Assembly: GCF_000300255.2 (NCBI RefSeq)
Contig: NC_020913.1
Coordinates: forward strand, 928,692 to 992,691
Direction: 5' to 3'
Length of the DNA stretch: 64,000 bases
Origin: Candidatus Methanomethylophilus alvi Mx1201
GTDB lineage: Archaea > Thermoplasmatota > Thermoplasmata > Methanomassiliicoccales > Methanomethylophilaceae
In this document: piece by piece, positions 52,768 to 61,580 of the stretch
How the letters are laid out: each line of letters starts with the position of its first letter
Position numbering within the stretch: the stretch's first letter is position 1
Position numbers and translations under genes: made by a program
The notes under the pieces: model-generated
What the model was told of the DNA's origin: nothing
The model's input: only the letters and a program-made list of their open reading frames with translations
Databases searched by the model: none

Positions 52768-54072
52768 ATGGCAACAGTCAGAGACTCAGGCAACATATCC
52801 GTGGCGGACGGCAAGGCCACCGTCAAAGGATGGGTCCAAGACATCAGGAACATGGGCGGCATCTCGTTCCTCATCCTGAGGGACAGGTACGGCACCGTGC
52901 AGATCACCCTTCCCAAGAAGAAGATCGAACCCTCCCTGTTCGAACTCATGACGAAGCTCCCCAGGGAGTCCGTCGTCTCGGTCACCGGAGAGGTCAAGGA
53001 GAGCAAACAGACCGCTCTGGGTCTCGAGGTCATCCCCGAGGCCTGCGAGGTCTACAGCAAGGCGGCCACACCCCTCCCCCTCGGCGTGATCGACAAGGTC
53101 AACGTGGAGATGGACACCCGCCTCAACAACAGGTTCATGGACCTCAGAAAACCCGAGGTCAGGGCCATCTTCGAACTCAGGTCCATGATGGTGGACCTCA
53201 TCAAGGAGGCCATGTCCCAGGAGGACTTCCTCAACGTCACCACCCCCAAGATCGTGGCCTCCGGGGCGGAGGGCGGCGCCACCCTGTTCAACGTGGACTA
53301 CTTCGGAAAACCGGCATATCTGGCACAATCCCCCCAGCTCTACAAGCAGATGCTCATGTCCACCGGCATGGACAGGATCTACGAGATCGGCCCGGCCTTC
53401 AGGGCGGAGCACTCCAACACCAACAGGCACGTGACCGAGTTCACCTCCTTCGACGGGGAGATGTGCTGGATCGAGAAGGAGGAGGACGTCATGGAGATGA
53501 TCGGAAAGGTCGTAGACCACGTCCTCAGAGGTCTCAAGGAGAAGGGCAGGAAACAGCTGGAGATCCTCGGCAAGGACATCAACGTGCCCGAACTCCCCTA
53601 CCCCATCCTGACATACTCCGAATGCCTGAAGATCGTGCAGGACGCCGGCCTCCCGCTCAAAGAGGGCGACGACCTCGGGACCGACGGAGAGAAGATCGTC
53701 GGGGAGTACATGGCGAAACAGGGCAAGGAACTCTACTTCATCGCCGAGTACCCGGAAGAGGCGAAGCCTTTCTACATCATGGAGAAGGACGGTACCCCCT
53801 ACTCGTTCTCGTTCGACCTCGACTACAAGGGACAGGAGATCTCCTCCGGAGGACAGAGGGAGCACAGGTACGACGTACTCGTGGCGAGGATGCAGAAGAA
53901 AGGTCTGGACCCCGATGACTTCGAAGACTATCTGGCCGCCTTCAAGTTCGGCATGCCTCCCCACGGCGGATGGGGGATCGGCGTGGACAGGCTCCTCGAG
54001 AAGATGCTCGACCTGCCCAACGTCCGCGAGGCCATCCTCTTCCCGAGGGACCTCAGCAGACTGATGCCTTGA
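52768..54072 (+). CDS. aspS: Aspartyl-tRNA synthetase, archaeal type
   Basis: 434 aa. N-terminal OB anticodon domain (KATVKGWVQDIRNMGGISFLILRD), class II motif 2 (FRAEHSNTNRHVTEFTSFDGEM) and motif 3 (GWGIGVDRLLEKML). The short archaeal form without a GAD insertion is often non-discriminating and charges tRNA-Asn too when asparaginyl-tRNA synthetase is absent; that cannot be judged here. Confidence 0.96.
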   Translation: MATVRDSGNISVADGKATVKGWVQDIRNMGGISFLILRDRYGTVQITLPKKKIEPSLFELMTKLPRESVVSVTGEVKESKQTALGLEVIPEACEVYSKAATPLPLGVIDKVNVEMDTRLNNRFMDLRKPEVRAIFELRSMMVDLIKEAMSQEDFLNVTTPKIVASGAEGGATLFNVDYFGKPAYLAQSPQLYKQMLMSTGMDRIYEIGPAFRAEHSNTNRHVTEFTSFDGEMCWIEKEEDVMEMIGKVVDHVLRGLKEKGRKQLEILGKDINVPELPYPILTYSECLKIVQDAGLPLKEGDDLGTDGEKIVGEYMAKQGKELYFIAEYPEEAKPFYIMEKDGTPYSFSFDLDYKGQEISSGGQREHRYDVLVARMQKKGLDPDDFEDYLAAFKFGMPPHGGWGIGVDRLLEKMLDLPNVREAILFPRDLSRLMP

Positions 54073-54097
54073 ACACCGGATCTCAGATTCGGAAAAA

Positions 54098-54131
54098 GGA
54101 GGGGTTTCCGCTCAGATTCGGTCACCCCTCC
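54098..54131 (+). terminator. Terminator of aspS
   Basis: GGAGGGGT (54098-54105) pairs with ACCCCTCC (54124-54131), followed by CCCTTTCGCTTTTAT. CTCAGATTCGG is directly repeated at 54082 and 54111. Confidence 0.6.
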
Positions 54132-54171
54132 CCCTTTCGCTTTTATACCATTCCCGCCACTGCGGTAACAT

Positions 54172-54711
54172 ATGGCAGCCCCCGGCGACACTTACGAACG
54201 CGAACTGAAATACCTCCTGTCCGGAGACGAGAAAGCGATCGCCAAAATGGTCAAGACCTGTGACGAGACGGAAACGCAGGCCTACGGTTCCATGAAGGAC
54301 TTCCCTTTCATGGTCATAAGGGCGGCCGGGTCCCTCGGAGTGGACCTCGTGGCCCTCAGATGGGACTTCTCATTCCCCATCGAAGTGAAGAGCTCGGAGA
54401 ACGACGTTCTGTATATGAGCAAGAATGCCAGACTGGTCGAGCAGGCCAACCGCATGATGGAGGACTGCGACCGCTGCCACATAATCCCGATCTACGCCTA
54501 CAGACTCAAAGGGGTCAGAGGGGACCCGTGGAGGATATTCACCATGCCGTCCGAAAGCAGACTCCGCGGAAGGGCCGCACTCCTGAAGGAAAGGATCCCC
54601 AAACTGGATGTGAGCAAGGGCGGGAACTTCGTCATGAGATGGAACGACGGGATGAAGCTGTCCGAACTGCTGTCGTATGTGGGAATGAGCAACTACGACG
54701 ACAGGGAGTGA
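54172..54711 (+). CDS. hjc: Holliday junction resolvase Hjc family protein
   Basis: 179 aa. The Hjc nuclease site is complete: YERELK (Glu), VIRAAGSLGVDLVAL (Asp) and PIEVKSSEN (E-x-K). It is longer than typical Hjc (about 125-140 aa) owing to a C-terminal extension (about residues 120-179) of unknown role. It resolves four-way DNA junctions. Confidence 0.9.
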   Translation: MAAPGDTYERELKYLLSGDEKAIAKMVKTCDETETQAYGSMKDFPFMVIRAAGSLGVDLVALRWDFSFPIEVKSSENDVLYMSKNARLVEQANRMMEDCDRCHIIPIYAYRLKGVRGDPWRIFTMPSESRLRGRAALLKERIPKLDVSKGGNFVMRWNDGMKLSELLSYVGMSNYDDRE

Positions 54712-54830
54712 GACGGCCGTCGGCACTCATAGGGCTCATCACGGATCAGCTCGCATTATCCTCATCCGGCACGGTCTCGGAAGTTAATCGGCATCGACCG
54801 TTTAATGGTGTCGGAACGATGGTGTCTGGG

Positions 54831-55733
54831 TCATCCCAGGATGTCCGTCATCCTCTTGACCGGGACGTATGCCTTCTCCTGCACATCGCGGTCCAGGACA
54901 ATCTCCCCAGTCTCCTTCTCCAGACATTCCAGGACGGACTCGGGACTGATCATCTTCATGGTCATGCACAGGGACTGGTTGGTGAAATAGAACTTCTTCC
55001 CAGGACATGCCTTCTCGAGCCTGTGTCCCATACCCCACTCGGTAAGGACTATGAACTCCTTCCTGTCGGATGCGATACAGTAGTTGAGGATGGCCTCGGT
55101 GGAACCTACGAAACTGGCCATCTCCAGTACCTCCAGTCTGCATTCGGGGTGTGCGACGACCTCCGCATCGGGATGGGCCGCCCGCAGCTCCTGTACCTGC
55201 CTAAGGGTGACGCACTGGTGTACGGGGCAGAATCCGGACCAGAGGATGACGTCCTTCCCGGACTTCTCCCTCACATATCTTCCAAGATTTGAATCGGGGA
55301 CGAAGATTATCTGGTCGTTGGGGACGGCGTTCACGACGTTCAGGGCGTTGGCCGAAGTGCAGCAGTAATCCACCTCGGTCTTGGTCTCCGCCGCAGTGTT
55401 GACATAACCGACGACGGCGGCATCGGGATATTTGGCCCTGACCTGTCTGATCTGCTCGGCGGAGCACATGGCCGCCATGGCACATTTGGCCTCGGGTTCG
55501 GGAAGAAGGACCTTCTTTCCGGGGCTGAGGATCTTGGCGGTCTCCCCCATGAAGGAGACTCCGCAGAAGACTATGATGTCCGCATCGGTAGCGGCCGCCT
55601 TCTTTGAAAGACTCAGAGAATCCCCCACGAAGTCCGCGAGGTCCTGCACCTCGGGAAGTGTGTAGTTATGTGCCAGGATTATCGCATTCTTCTGTTTCTT
55701 GAGAGCGGCTATCTGCTGCGCTACGGATTGCAT
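54831..55733 (-). CDS. nadA: Quinolinate synthase NadA
   Basis: 300 aa. Motifs AHNYTLPEVQDLADFVGDSLSLS, FCGVSFMGETAKIL, MCSAEQ, AHPDAEVVAHPEC and TEWGMGHRL are present, with the three cluster cysteines distributed as in NadA. The [4Fe-4S] enzyme condenses iminoaspartate with DHAP to quinolinate for NAD synthesis. Divergent from mptD across 60 bp. Confidence 0.95.
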   Translation of the reverse strand: MQSVAQQIAALKKQKNAIILAHNYTLPEVQDLADFVGDSLSLSKKAAATDADIIVFCGVSFMGETAKILSPGKKVLLPEPEAKCAMAAMCSAEQIRQVRAKYPDAAVVGYVNTAAETKTEVDYCCTSANALNVVNAVPNDQIIFVPDSNLGRYVREKSGKDVILWSGFCPVHQCVTLRQVQELRAAHPDAEVVAHPECRLEVLEMASFVGSTEAILNYCIASDRKEFIVLTEWGMGHRLEKACPGKKFYFTNQSLCMTMKMISPESVLECLEKETGEIVLDRDVQEKAYVPVKRMTDILG

Positions 55734-55793
55734 GTTACCGTGGCGTAGTACATCCGCTTTTTAAACATTGTTACCATAGCCGTAACAGATAAT
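55734..55793. promoter_or_regulatory. Divergent nadA/mptD promoter with TGTTAC dyad
   Basis: A single central TTTTTAAACATT (55758-55769) can serve both directions. TGTTAC (55769-55774) and GTAACA (55782-55787) form an inverted repeat, and a similar imperfect site overlaps the nadA start side (TGTTACCGTGGCGTAGTA). A shared operator is possible. Confidence 0.4.
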
Positions 55794-56171
55794 ATGCCCG
55801 GCGACAGGGAGACTCTTGCGGATTCGAGGTTCAGATGCAACGACAGGGAACGTGCCTGTTTCGAAGCCGGCATAAAGATGGCCACCATATACCACCAGTT
55901 CGTCGGTACCCCCTTCTGCGAGAGGAACGTCGGCGACCTGGAGAAGACCATCGCCGAATGCATAAAGGTCCAACCTTACGTCCGCGATGCGGAGGTTTCG
56001 ATACGCAGGGGATGCGGCGACAAGGAGGACCAATACTCGTACACGTCCCTCACAGGGGACATGATCGATGCGACGGTGGTCGTGGAGTTGGGCGGCGCCT
56101 CGGTGAAAGCGGTCATGAGGTACGATGCCGAGCTCGGATACCCCCTAATGTACATCGAAGACATCCAGTAA
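55794..56171 (+). CDS. mptD: Archaeal dihydroneopterin aldolase MptD
   Basis: 125 aa, the expected size. CFEAGIKMATIYHQFVGTPFCE at the N-terminus and the RYDAELGYPLMYIEDI ending are the family signatures (archaeal DHNA family, PF04038). It converts 7,8-dihydroneopterin to 6-hydroxymethyl-dihydropterin for methanopterin synthesis. Probably leaderless. Confidence 0.88.
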   Translation: MPGDRETLADSRFRCNDRERACFEAGIKMATIYHQFVGTPFCERNVGDLEKTIAECIKVQPYVRDAEVSIRRGCGDKEDQYSYTSLTGDMIDATVVVELGGASVKAVMRYDAELGYPLMYIEDIQ

Positions 56172-56277
56172 AACCATCCAATCGATGTACAAATGTATAC
56201 AAAATCGGGCGTCCCAGTCCCGTAGAACTCCATCAATATTTATACTTTAAAGACCATCCAGATAGGGGGACAATCGC

Positions 56278-56820
56278 TTGGTGAACGAAATAAAGATTGG
56301 TATTACTGGACTTCCGGGCTCCGGTAAGACCTACACCTTGAAACGCGTTATAGAGATGCTCGGAAAAGACATTACGGTCGGCGGAATGATAGACGAGAAG
56401 ATAACCGACGGAAGGCATGAGATCGGCATAAACGTCTGCAACCTCCAGACCGGAGAGAAGGTCACCTTTGCCAAACCGGGTGTCGAGAGCAAGATCACCG
56501 TGGGGAATCTCGGAGTGGACCTGTCCCTTTTTGAGTCCATATCCATCGACGCCATCAAGACCGCCTGCGAGACCTGCGACGTCATAGTCATCGACGAGGT
56601 CGGCAAGGTGGAGGTCGAGAGCCAGGCGTTCGTAGATGCAGTGAAGGACGCATTGGATGTCGACAAACCGATGATATTGACGCTCCATAAGAAATCCAGG
56701 AACCCCCTCCTGCAGGACATCAGAAGGAGGGACGATGTGAGGATCCTAGAGGTCACCCCCACCAACAGGAACCTTCTTCCGCACAAGATCATGCGCCTGA
56801 TGAACGGTGAAAACATTTGA
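56278..56820 (+). CDS. THEP1-type nucleoside triphosphatase
   Basis: 180 aa. Walker A is GLPGSGKTYTL and Walker B IVIDEVGKVE, with TLHKKSRNPLL near the end, all as in the THEP1 NTPase family. It hydrolyses NTPs; the biological role is unknown. TTG 56278 or GTG 56281 may be the start. TATA-like ATATTTATAC at about 56236-56245. The TGA overlaps the ATG of trm1. Confidence 0.88.
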   Translation: MVNEIKIGITGLPGSGKTYTLKRVIEMLGKDITVGGMIDEKITDGRHEIGINVCNLQTGEKVTFAKPGVESKITVGNLGVDLSLFESISIDAIKTACETCDVIVIDEVGKVEVESQAFVDAVKDALDVDKPMILTLHKKSRNPLLQDIRRRDDVRILEVTPTNRNLLPHKIMRLMNGENI

Positions 56821-57935
56821 TGCCGTCAGGAAACATAATAACCGAGGGGAGTACTAGGATATTGGTCCCCGAGGTGCATTCCACCCATGGTCCCGGGAAG
56901 ATCAACGCCGGGTCCGTATTCTTCAACGAACAGATGGCGTTCAACAGGGACGTCAGCGTCATGCTTCTGAGGGCGCTTCAAAGACCCAGCATGACCGTGG
57001 CCGATGCCATGACCGCCACCGGGTCGAGGGCGGTCAGGATCGCCAACGAGGTCCCGGGGACGGACGTCACCGCCAACGACTTCGACGAGAACGCCATACC
57101 TTATATCGAGGCCAACATAGAGATCAACGGCCTGGAGAACTGCCGTGCATCCCACTCCGACATGCACTGCCTTTTCGCCGAGAACAGCTACGACTACGTG
57201 GACTTGGACCCGTTCGGGTCGCCGTCCCTTTTCATACAGTCCGCCATACGCGGATGCCGCAAGCGCGCCGTCCTGGCCGTCACCGCCACCGATACGGCAC
57301 CCCTCGCCGGGGCTCAGACCCCCAAATGCAGGCGCAGATACCAATGCGAGCCCATACGCGGATACATGTGCCACGAAGGGGGGCTCAGGATACTCATGTG
57401 CAACATAGCCCGCGAGATGGGGAAGTTCGACATGGGCATGCGTCCCCTGCTGTCGTTCTACGCCGACCACTACTACAGGACGTATGTGGAGATCGTCCCG
57501 GGGACCAAGGCCTGCGACGACATGCTGGCACATCTCGGATACATGCGTTACGACCAGAAGACCCTGGAGAGGGATTGCGTATACGAGTACGACCGCGACC
57601 ACAGGCTGGGTCCGTTCTGGCTCGGACCCCTCTTCGACAAGGACCTCCTCGGAAGGATGTCCTCCGAGGGCATGGCCAAACAAAAGAAGTGCGATAAGAT
57701 GCTGGACATCTGGAGGAACGAGATAGATTCCACCCCGTTCGTGTACGACGTGAGCGAGCTGTCGTCCTTCACGAAACTATCGCCTCCCAACATGGACGTG
57801 TTCATCGAGAAGATGAACGAGGTGGGGCCTACGTCCAAGACCCATTTCTCACCCACCTCCTTCGTTACGGAGCTGCCTCTGAAAGACATCCTGGAGATCT
57901 ACCGCGAGAACGGTAACGAGACTCCGCGCGACTGA
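56820..57935 (+). CDS. trm1: tRNA (guanine26-N2) dimethyltransferase Trm1
   Basis: 371 aa from ATG 56820 (TGATG overlap with the THEP1 gene). SAM site TATGSRAVRIANE, catalytic DLDPFGSP and the RRRYQCEPIRGYMCHEGGLRI block are standard. It dimethylates G26 of tRNA. The length is complete for archaeal Trm1, so the in-frame coding sequence after its TGA is a separate gene. Confidence 0.94.
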   Translation: MPSGNIITEGSTRILVPEVHSTHGPGKINAGSVFFNEQMAFNRDVSVMLLRALQRPSMTVADAMTATGSRAVRIANEVPGTDVTANDFDENAIPYIEANIEINGLENCRASHSDMHCLFAENSYDYVDLDPFGSPSLFIQSAIRGCRKRAVLAVTATDTAPLAGAQTPKCRRRYQCEPIRGYMCHEGGLRILMCNIAREMGKFDMGMRPLLSFYADHYYRTYVEIVPGTKACDDMLAHLGYMRYDQKTLERDCVYEYDRDHRLGPFWLGPLFDKDLLGRMSSEGMAKQKKCDKMLDIWRNEIDSTPFVYDVSELSSFTKLSPPNMDVFIEKMNEVGPTSKTHFSPTSFVTELPLKDILEIYRENGNETPRD

Positions 57936-57998
57936 GGGATCTCCATCGCAGGGATCCAAGAGGGGACCGCGGGCATCGAGCAGCCTCCCAACGGATTC

Positions 57999-58799
57999 GT
58001 GCCGGCAGGCATCTTCGACCCCGTCCCCCTGACGTTCAGGGACGGCAGGTATCTGGGACAGGACAACATAGGCTGGGACATAGTGGAAAGCGCCGTATCG
58101 CTCCTCTCGACCCTGGTATTCCTCAACGAACGCAACGGATACATGTACGAGAGGAAGCTGATGGAGTTGAAGGAGGCGGAGAGGATAACGTTCCAACGTC
58201 TCCGCATCAAAAGTCTCGACACATACGGTACGGCATCGTCCATAGACGCCTTCGAGGACGGGATAAACTGCAGGTACGGAGGGGATTTCGACGACGCCTC
58301 CGTAGACAACGCCTGCAAACTGGCAGCCTACGCCCTTACCAGCGGCGGGGCCGGAAGATATGCGCACCCCTCCCGCATAAGGGCCAACGACCACACCTGC
58401 GAGAACATCCGCATAATGGTCAGGAGGACGGTGGGGTTCTTCGCCAACATGGGTCCGGTCACGAGGATAGGATTCGACATGCCGGGAGGATACGGCGGGA
58501 GGATCACCGAAGGATATGGCAACTACCTCACGGGATCCACCGTCTGGGACATGACGACTTCCACGGAACCGCTGCCGAAGGATAAGGTCCTGCAGCTCCT
58601 CGTCCGGTACGTCATGTGCAGGCACTCCGACGACCCCGAGATAGGTTCCGTCACGAACATGGGGCTTGTCAATCCCCGCCTCAACTGCGCATACATAGTC
58701 AGCGGATCCAGGATAGATCCGTCTGTCATCGAGCACGTCGAGAAGGAGATCGTCGGATACCGACCCGACCCAGCCGTGCGCGTACCTATAAATGTTTGA
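57999..58799 (+). CDS. Hypothetical protein, 266 aa or slightly longer
   Basis: Not recognised. The only usual start is GTG 57999, but the 21 codons before it, directly after and in frame with the trm1 TGA, also look coding (AGIQEGTAGIEQPPNGF), so translation may begin upstream at a rare codon. Soluble, with an aromatic and Gly-rich second half (GYGGRITEGYGNYLTGSTVWDM). It lies in the trm1-purA direction. Confidence 0.6.
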   Translation: MPAGIFDPVPLTFRDGRYLGQDNIGWDIVESAVSLLSTLVFLNERNGYMYERKLMELKEAERITFQRLRIKSLDTYGTASSIDAFEDGINCRYGGDFDDASVDNACKLAAYALTSGGAGRYAHPSRIRANDHTCENIRIMVRRTVGFFANMGPVTRIGFDMPGGYGGRITEGYGNYLTGSTVWDMTTSTEPLPKDKVLQLLVRYVMCRHSDDPEIGSVTNMGLVNPRLNCAYIVSGSRIDPSVIEHVEKEIVGYRPDPAVRVPINV

Positions 58800-58822
58800 A
58801 GGCGATGGTCGTACGATTTCAT

Positions 58823-60127
58823 ATGCCTAGCCTAGCTGTCATCGGGTCCCAGTGGGGAGACGAAGGTAAAGGAAAGATCATCGACTATCTCGACGAGAAG
58901 GCGGATCTCATCGTCCGTTTCCAAGGCGGCAACAATGCCGGACACACCATCGTCGTCGGAGACAAGGTTTTCAAACTCCACGGATTGCCGTCCGGGGTCG
59001 TAAGGCCGGGCAAGCTCGCCGTCATCGGAAACGGGACCGTGGTCAACATGGAGGAACTCCTCGACGAGATCGCCCATGTGGAAGAGGCCGGAGGGAGTAT
59101 TGACGGTCTCAGGATCTCCGACAGGGCCGCCCTCATCATGAACTATCACAAGAAACTCGACGGTGCGGAGGAGAAATACCGCGGCAAGAAACCCGTCGGC
59201 ACCACCAAGAAAGGGATCGGACCGACATACCAGGACAAGATCGCCAGGATCGGATTCCGTGCCGGCGACCTCCTGGAGGAGGACACCCTGAAGGAGAAGA
59301 TATCCATGCTCCTCCCTTACAAGAAGGACCTCATGGCCATGATGGGCGCCGAGGAGTGCTGCTGCACCCCGGAGTCCCTCCTGGAGAAGATGAACGGATG
59401 GGGGATGAAGCTCGGCAAATACATCTGCGACACCTCTGTCCTCATCAACGAGTCCCTGGACGAGGGAAAGAACGTACTTTTCGAAGGCGCCCAGGGAGCA
59501 ATGCTCGACATCGACCACGGGACGTATCCGTTCGTGACCTCCTCCGCCACCATGGCCGGCGGCATCTGCACCGGGGCCGGCATCGCCCCCAACAGACTCG
59601 GCGGCGTGATGGGTGTCGTGAAGGCCTACACCACCCGTGTCGGCGAGGGTCCGTTCGTTACGGAACTGAAAGGAGAGGAGGAGGCGGAACTCCAGAAGAA
59701 GGGCGGGGAGTTCGGCGTCACCACCGGCAGGGGAAGGAGGTGCGGATGGCTCGACCTCGTCGTCGTCAACCACGCCAACATGCTCTGCGGATTCAACAGC
59801 ATCGCCATCACCAAGATCGACGTACTGAACGACTACGACGTGCTCCCTGTGTGCACGGAGTACGAGATAGACGGCAAGAGGACCAAACACTTCCCCGGAT
59901 CCATCAAACAGTTGGAGAGGGCGAAACCCATCTACACCGAATTGAAAGGGTGGAAAGGATGGGACGACACCGAGTCCGTCGTCAAGGGAGGATACGACAA
60001 CCTCCCGAAGGAGATGAAGGACTACATCGAATTCATCGAGAAGGAACTGAAGACTCCCGTCGACATCGTCAGCATCGGACCCGACAGGGACCAGACGATC
60101 GACAGGAGAAAGGATTGGTGGAACTGA
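58823..60127 (+). CDS. purA: Adenylosuccinate synthetase
   Basis: 434 aa from ATG 58823. GSQWGDEGKGKIIDYL is the P-loop region with the catalytic Asp; GGNNAGHTI carries the catalytic His; the GTP-binding TKIDVLNDY follows. The first step from IMP to AMP. The stop overlaps the ATG of the zinc-ribbon gene (TGATG). Confidence 0.96.
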   Translation: MPSLAVIGSQWGDEGKGKIIDYLDEKADLIVRFQGGNNAGHTIVVGDKVFKLHGLPSGVVRPGKLAVIGNGTVVNMEELLDEIAHVEEAGGSIDGLRISDRAALIMNYHKKLDGAEEKYRGKKPVGTTKKGIGPTYQDKIARIGFRAGDLLEEDTLKEKISMLLPYKKDLMAMMGAEECCCTPESLLEKMNGWGMKLGKYICDTSVLINESLDEGKNVLFEGAQGAMLDIDHGTYPFVTSSATMAGGICTGAGIAPNRLGGVMGVVKAYTTRVGEGPFVTELKGEEEAELQKKGGEFGVTTGRGRRCGWLDLVVVNHANMLCGFNSIAITKIDVLNDYDVLPVCTEYEIDGKRTKHFPGSIKQLERAKPIYTELKGWKGWDDTESVVKGGYDNLPKEMKDYIEFIEKELKTPVDIVSIGPDRDQTIDRRKDWWN

Positions 60128-60588
60128 TGGCATACTGTCCCAAGTGCGGAACACTCCTCAGTCCCAGCGACAGGTTCTGTCCCAAGTGCGGAACCCCTAA
60201 CGACGGGAGCGCCTACGGAGGTACCGGGTGCGGGACTTCCGGCACCTATTCCCCTCCCGTGAACGACGGAAGCCTCGACACCGTGGCCATGCTGACCCTT
60301 CTCTGGGGACTTCTGGCAATCGCCATCGGACTGGGACTCACATCCATGGTCTTCGTAGCGGACATGGAGGCTGGAATGTATATGCTCGTCCTGATGAGCG
60401 GACTCATCCTCTCCGGACTGTTCTCCCTCATCACCTCCATCAAGGCGAAGAACAGGACCGACTACAACGTCTGCATATGGTGCTGCGTATTGTCGTCCAT
60501 CTGCGCGATCGCGAGCGTCATCTGCTTCATCGTCGGGATCATCATCTGCTTCCAGATATCCAGCAAGAGAAGCTGCTTCAAATCCTGA
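60127..60588 (+). CDS. Double zinc-ribbon membrane protein
   Basis: 153 aa from ATG 60127. Two CxxC knuckles at the N-terminus (CPKCGTLL, CPKCGTPN), a Gly-rich linker, then three or four membrane helices (about residues 55-145) and a Cys-rich end. Widespread architecture without known role. Translationally coupled to purA. Confidence 0.75.
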   Translation: MAYCPKCGTLLSPSDRFCPKCGTPNDGSAYGGTGCGTSGTYSPPVNDGSLDTVAMLTLLWGLLAIAIGLGLTSMVFVADMEAGMYMLVLMSGLILSGLFSLITSIKAKNRTDYNVCIWCCVLSSICAIASVICFIVGIIICFQISSKRSCFKS

Positions 60589-60604
60589 AGGCCTTCGGGC
60601 CTTC
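60587..60604 (+). terminator. Terminator with UUCG tetraloop
   Basis: GAAGGCC-TTCG-GGCCTTC starts within the stop codon of the zinc-ribbon gene and is followed by TTTTC. Confidence 0.7.
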
Positions 60605-60815
60605 TTTTCAAACTTCTTACGCTTTCGGAATAAATCCCGTGGACGGACGTATTGCCTGGAGCATCACATGGAGGGAATCGGAACATCCTGAGTTTCCGGG
60701 GACCATCGAGATCGGGGATGTCCCAGATATGTAGGGATTACGGATCCTTCGAAGACGGCCGTTCTCCTACTACATACGTTAATAGTATATCCTCCGGCCG
60801 TGATTACAGAATGCT
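60605..60815 (+). other. Gap before the NifX-like genes
   Basis: A GTG-started 31-codon ORF (60639-60734, ending in TAG) has plausible codons but no other support. TATA-like AATAGTATATCC lies at about 60781-60792, about 30 bp before ATG 60816. Confidence 0.35.
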
Positions 60816-61193
60816 ATGAAGATAGCTGCAACTTATGAAAACGGGGAGATCTTCCAACACTTCGGCCATACGGAGCAGTTCAAGATCTATGAAGTCAAGA
60901 ACGGGAAGATCGTCGGATCCGAGGTCGTCGGCAACGACGGCCTGGGGCACGGGGCCCTCGCAGGGTATCTGAAATCCATGGGGGTAGAGAAACTGGTATG
61001 CGGAGGCATAGGGGGCGGAGCCCGCCAGATGCTCGGCGGCATGGGTATCGAAGTCTACCCGGGAGTCTCCGGCAATGCCGACGAACAGGTGGAAAGGCTC
61101 GTATCTGGTACATTGGATTTCGATCCGGAGACCACATGCCACCACCATGACCACCACGAAGGATCCTGTACCTGCGGCAGAGGGTCCCAATGA
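60816..61193 (+). CDS. NifX/NifB-C-like cofactor-binding protein with His/Cys tail
   Basis: 125 aa. The dinitrogenase iron-molybdenum cofactor family fold is shown by HFGHTEQFKIYEV and GGIGGGARQMLGGMGIEVYPGVSGNADEQVERL. The C-terminus adds a metal-binding tail (CHHHDHHEGSCTCGRG). Stand-alone members outside nitrogenase clusters are thought to carry Fe-S or other clusters. It overlaps the next, related gene by 4 nt (ATGA). Confidence 0.85.
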   Translation: MKIAATYENGEIFQHFGHTEQFKIYEVKNGKIVGSEVVGNDGLGHGALAGYLKSMGVEKLVCGGIGGGARQMLGGMGIEVYPGVSGNADEQVERLVSGTLDFDPETTCHHHDHHEGSCTCGRGSQ

Positions 61194-61537
61194 GGATCGC
61201 CGTCAGCTATGATGAAGGGGAGGTATCCCGCCACTTCGGAAGCTCGGACAGATTCAAACTGTACGAAACGGACGACAAGGATGTCGTCGACACCCGCATC
61301 ATAGAGAATCCGGCACGCGGACACGATGCCGTCATAGACGTCCTCGCCCCCTATTCCATCAATGCGGTGATAAGCGGTTCGGTATGCACCGCCGGTGCAC
61401 GCAGGATGGAGAGCATGGGCATAACCGTGTACTCGGGCATCAAAGGGGATGCGGACGGGAAAGTGAAAGAACTCCTGGAGGGAAAGTTGCTTTCCGACAG
61501 GGAGAAGATGTCGAGAAGCGACATCTCCATCATGTGA
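61190..61537 (+). CDS. NifX/NifB-C-like cofactor-binding protein
   Basis: 115 aa, same family as the previous gene (HFGSSDRFKLYET, GARRMESMGITVYSGIKGDADGKVKELLEG) but without the His tail. The tandem, coupled pair suggests a heteromeric carrier or chaperone. No nitrogenase genes are seen in the window. Confidence 0.85.
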   Translation: MRIAVSYDEGEVSRHFGSSDRFKLYETDDKDVVDTRIIENPARGHDAVIDVLAPYSINAVISGSVCTAGARRMESMGITVYSGIKGDADGKVKELLEGKLLSDREKMSRSDISIM

Positions 61538-61549
61538 GACCGTAAAACA

Positions 61550-61573
61550 GGGTCGGGGGACCTCCCCCGACCC
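61550..61573. terminator. Bidirectional terminator
   Basis: GGGTCGGGGGA/TCCCCCGACCC, an 11-bp perfect stem with a 2-nt loop between convergent genes. Confidence 0.7.
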
Positions 61574-61580
61574 TTCCAGG

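Noticed and set aside
60639..60734. 31-codon GTG-started ORF
   Set aside because: Codons are plausible, but there is no RBS, no recognisable homology and it would be the only gene here ending in TAG.
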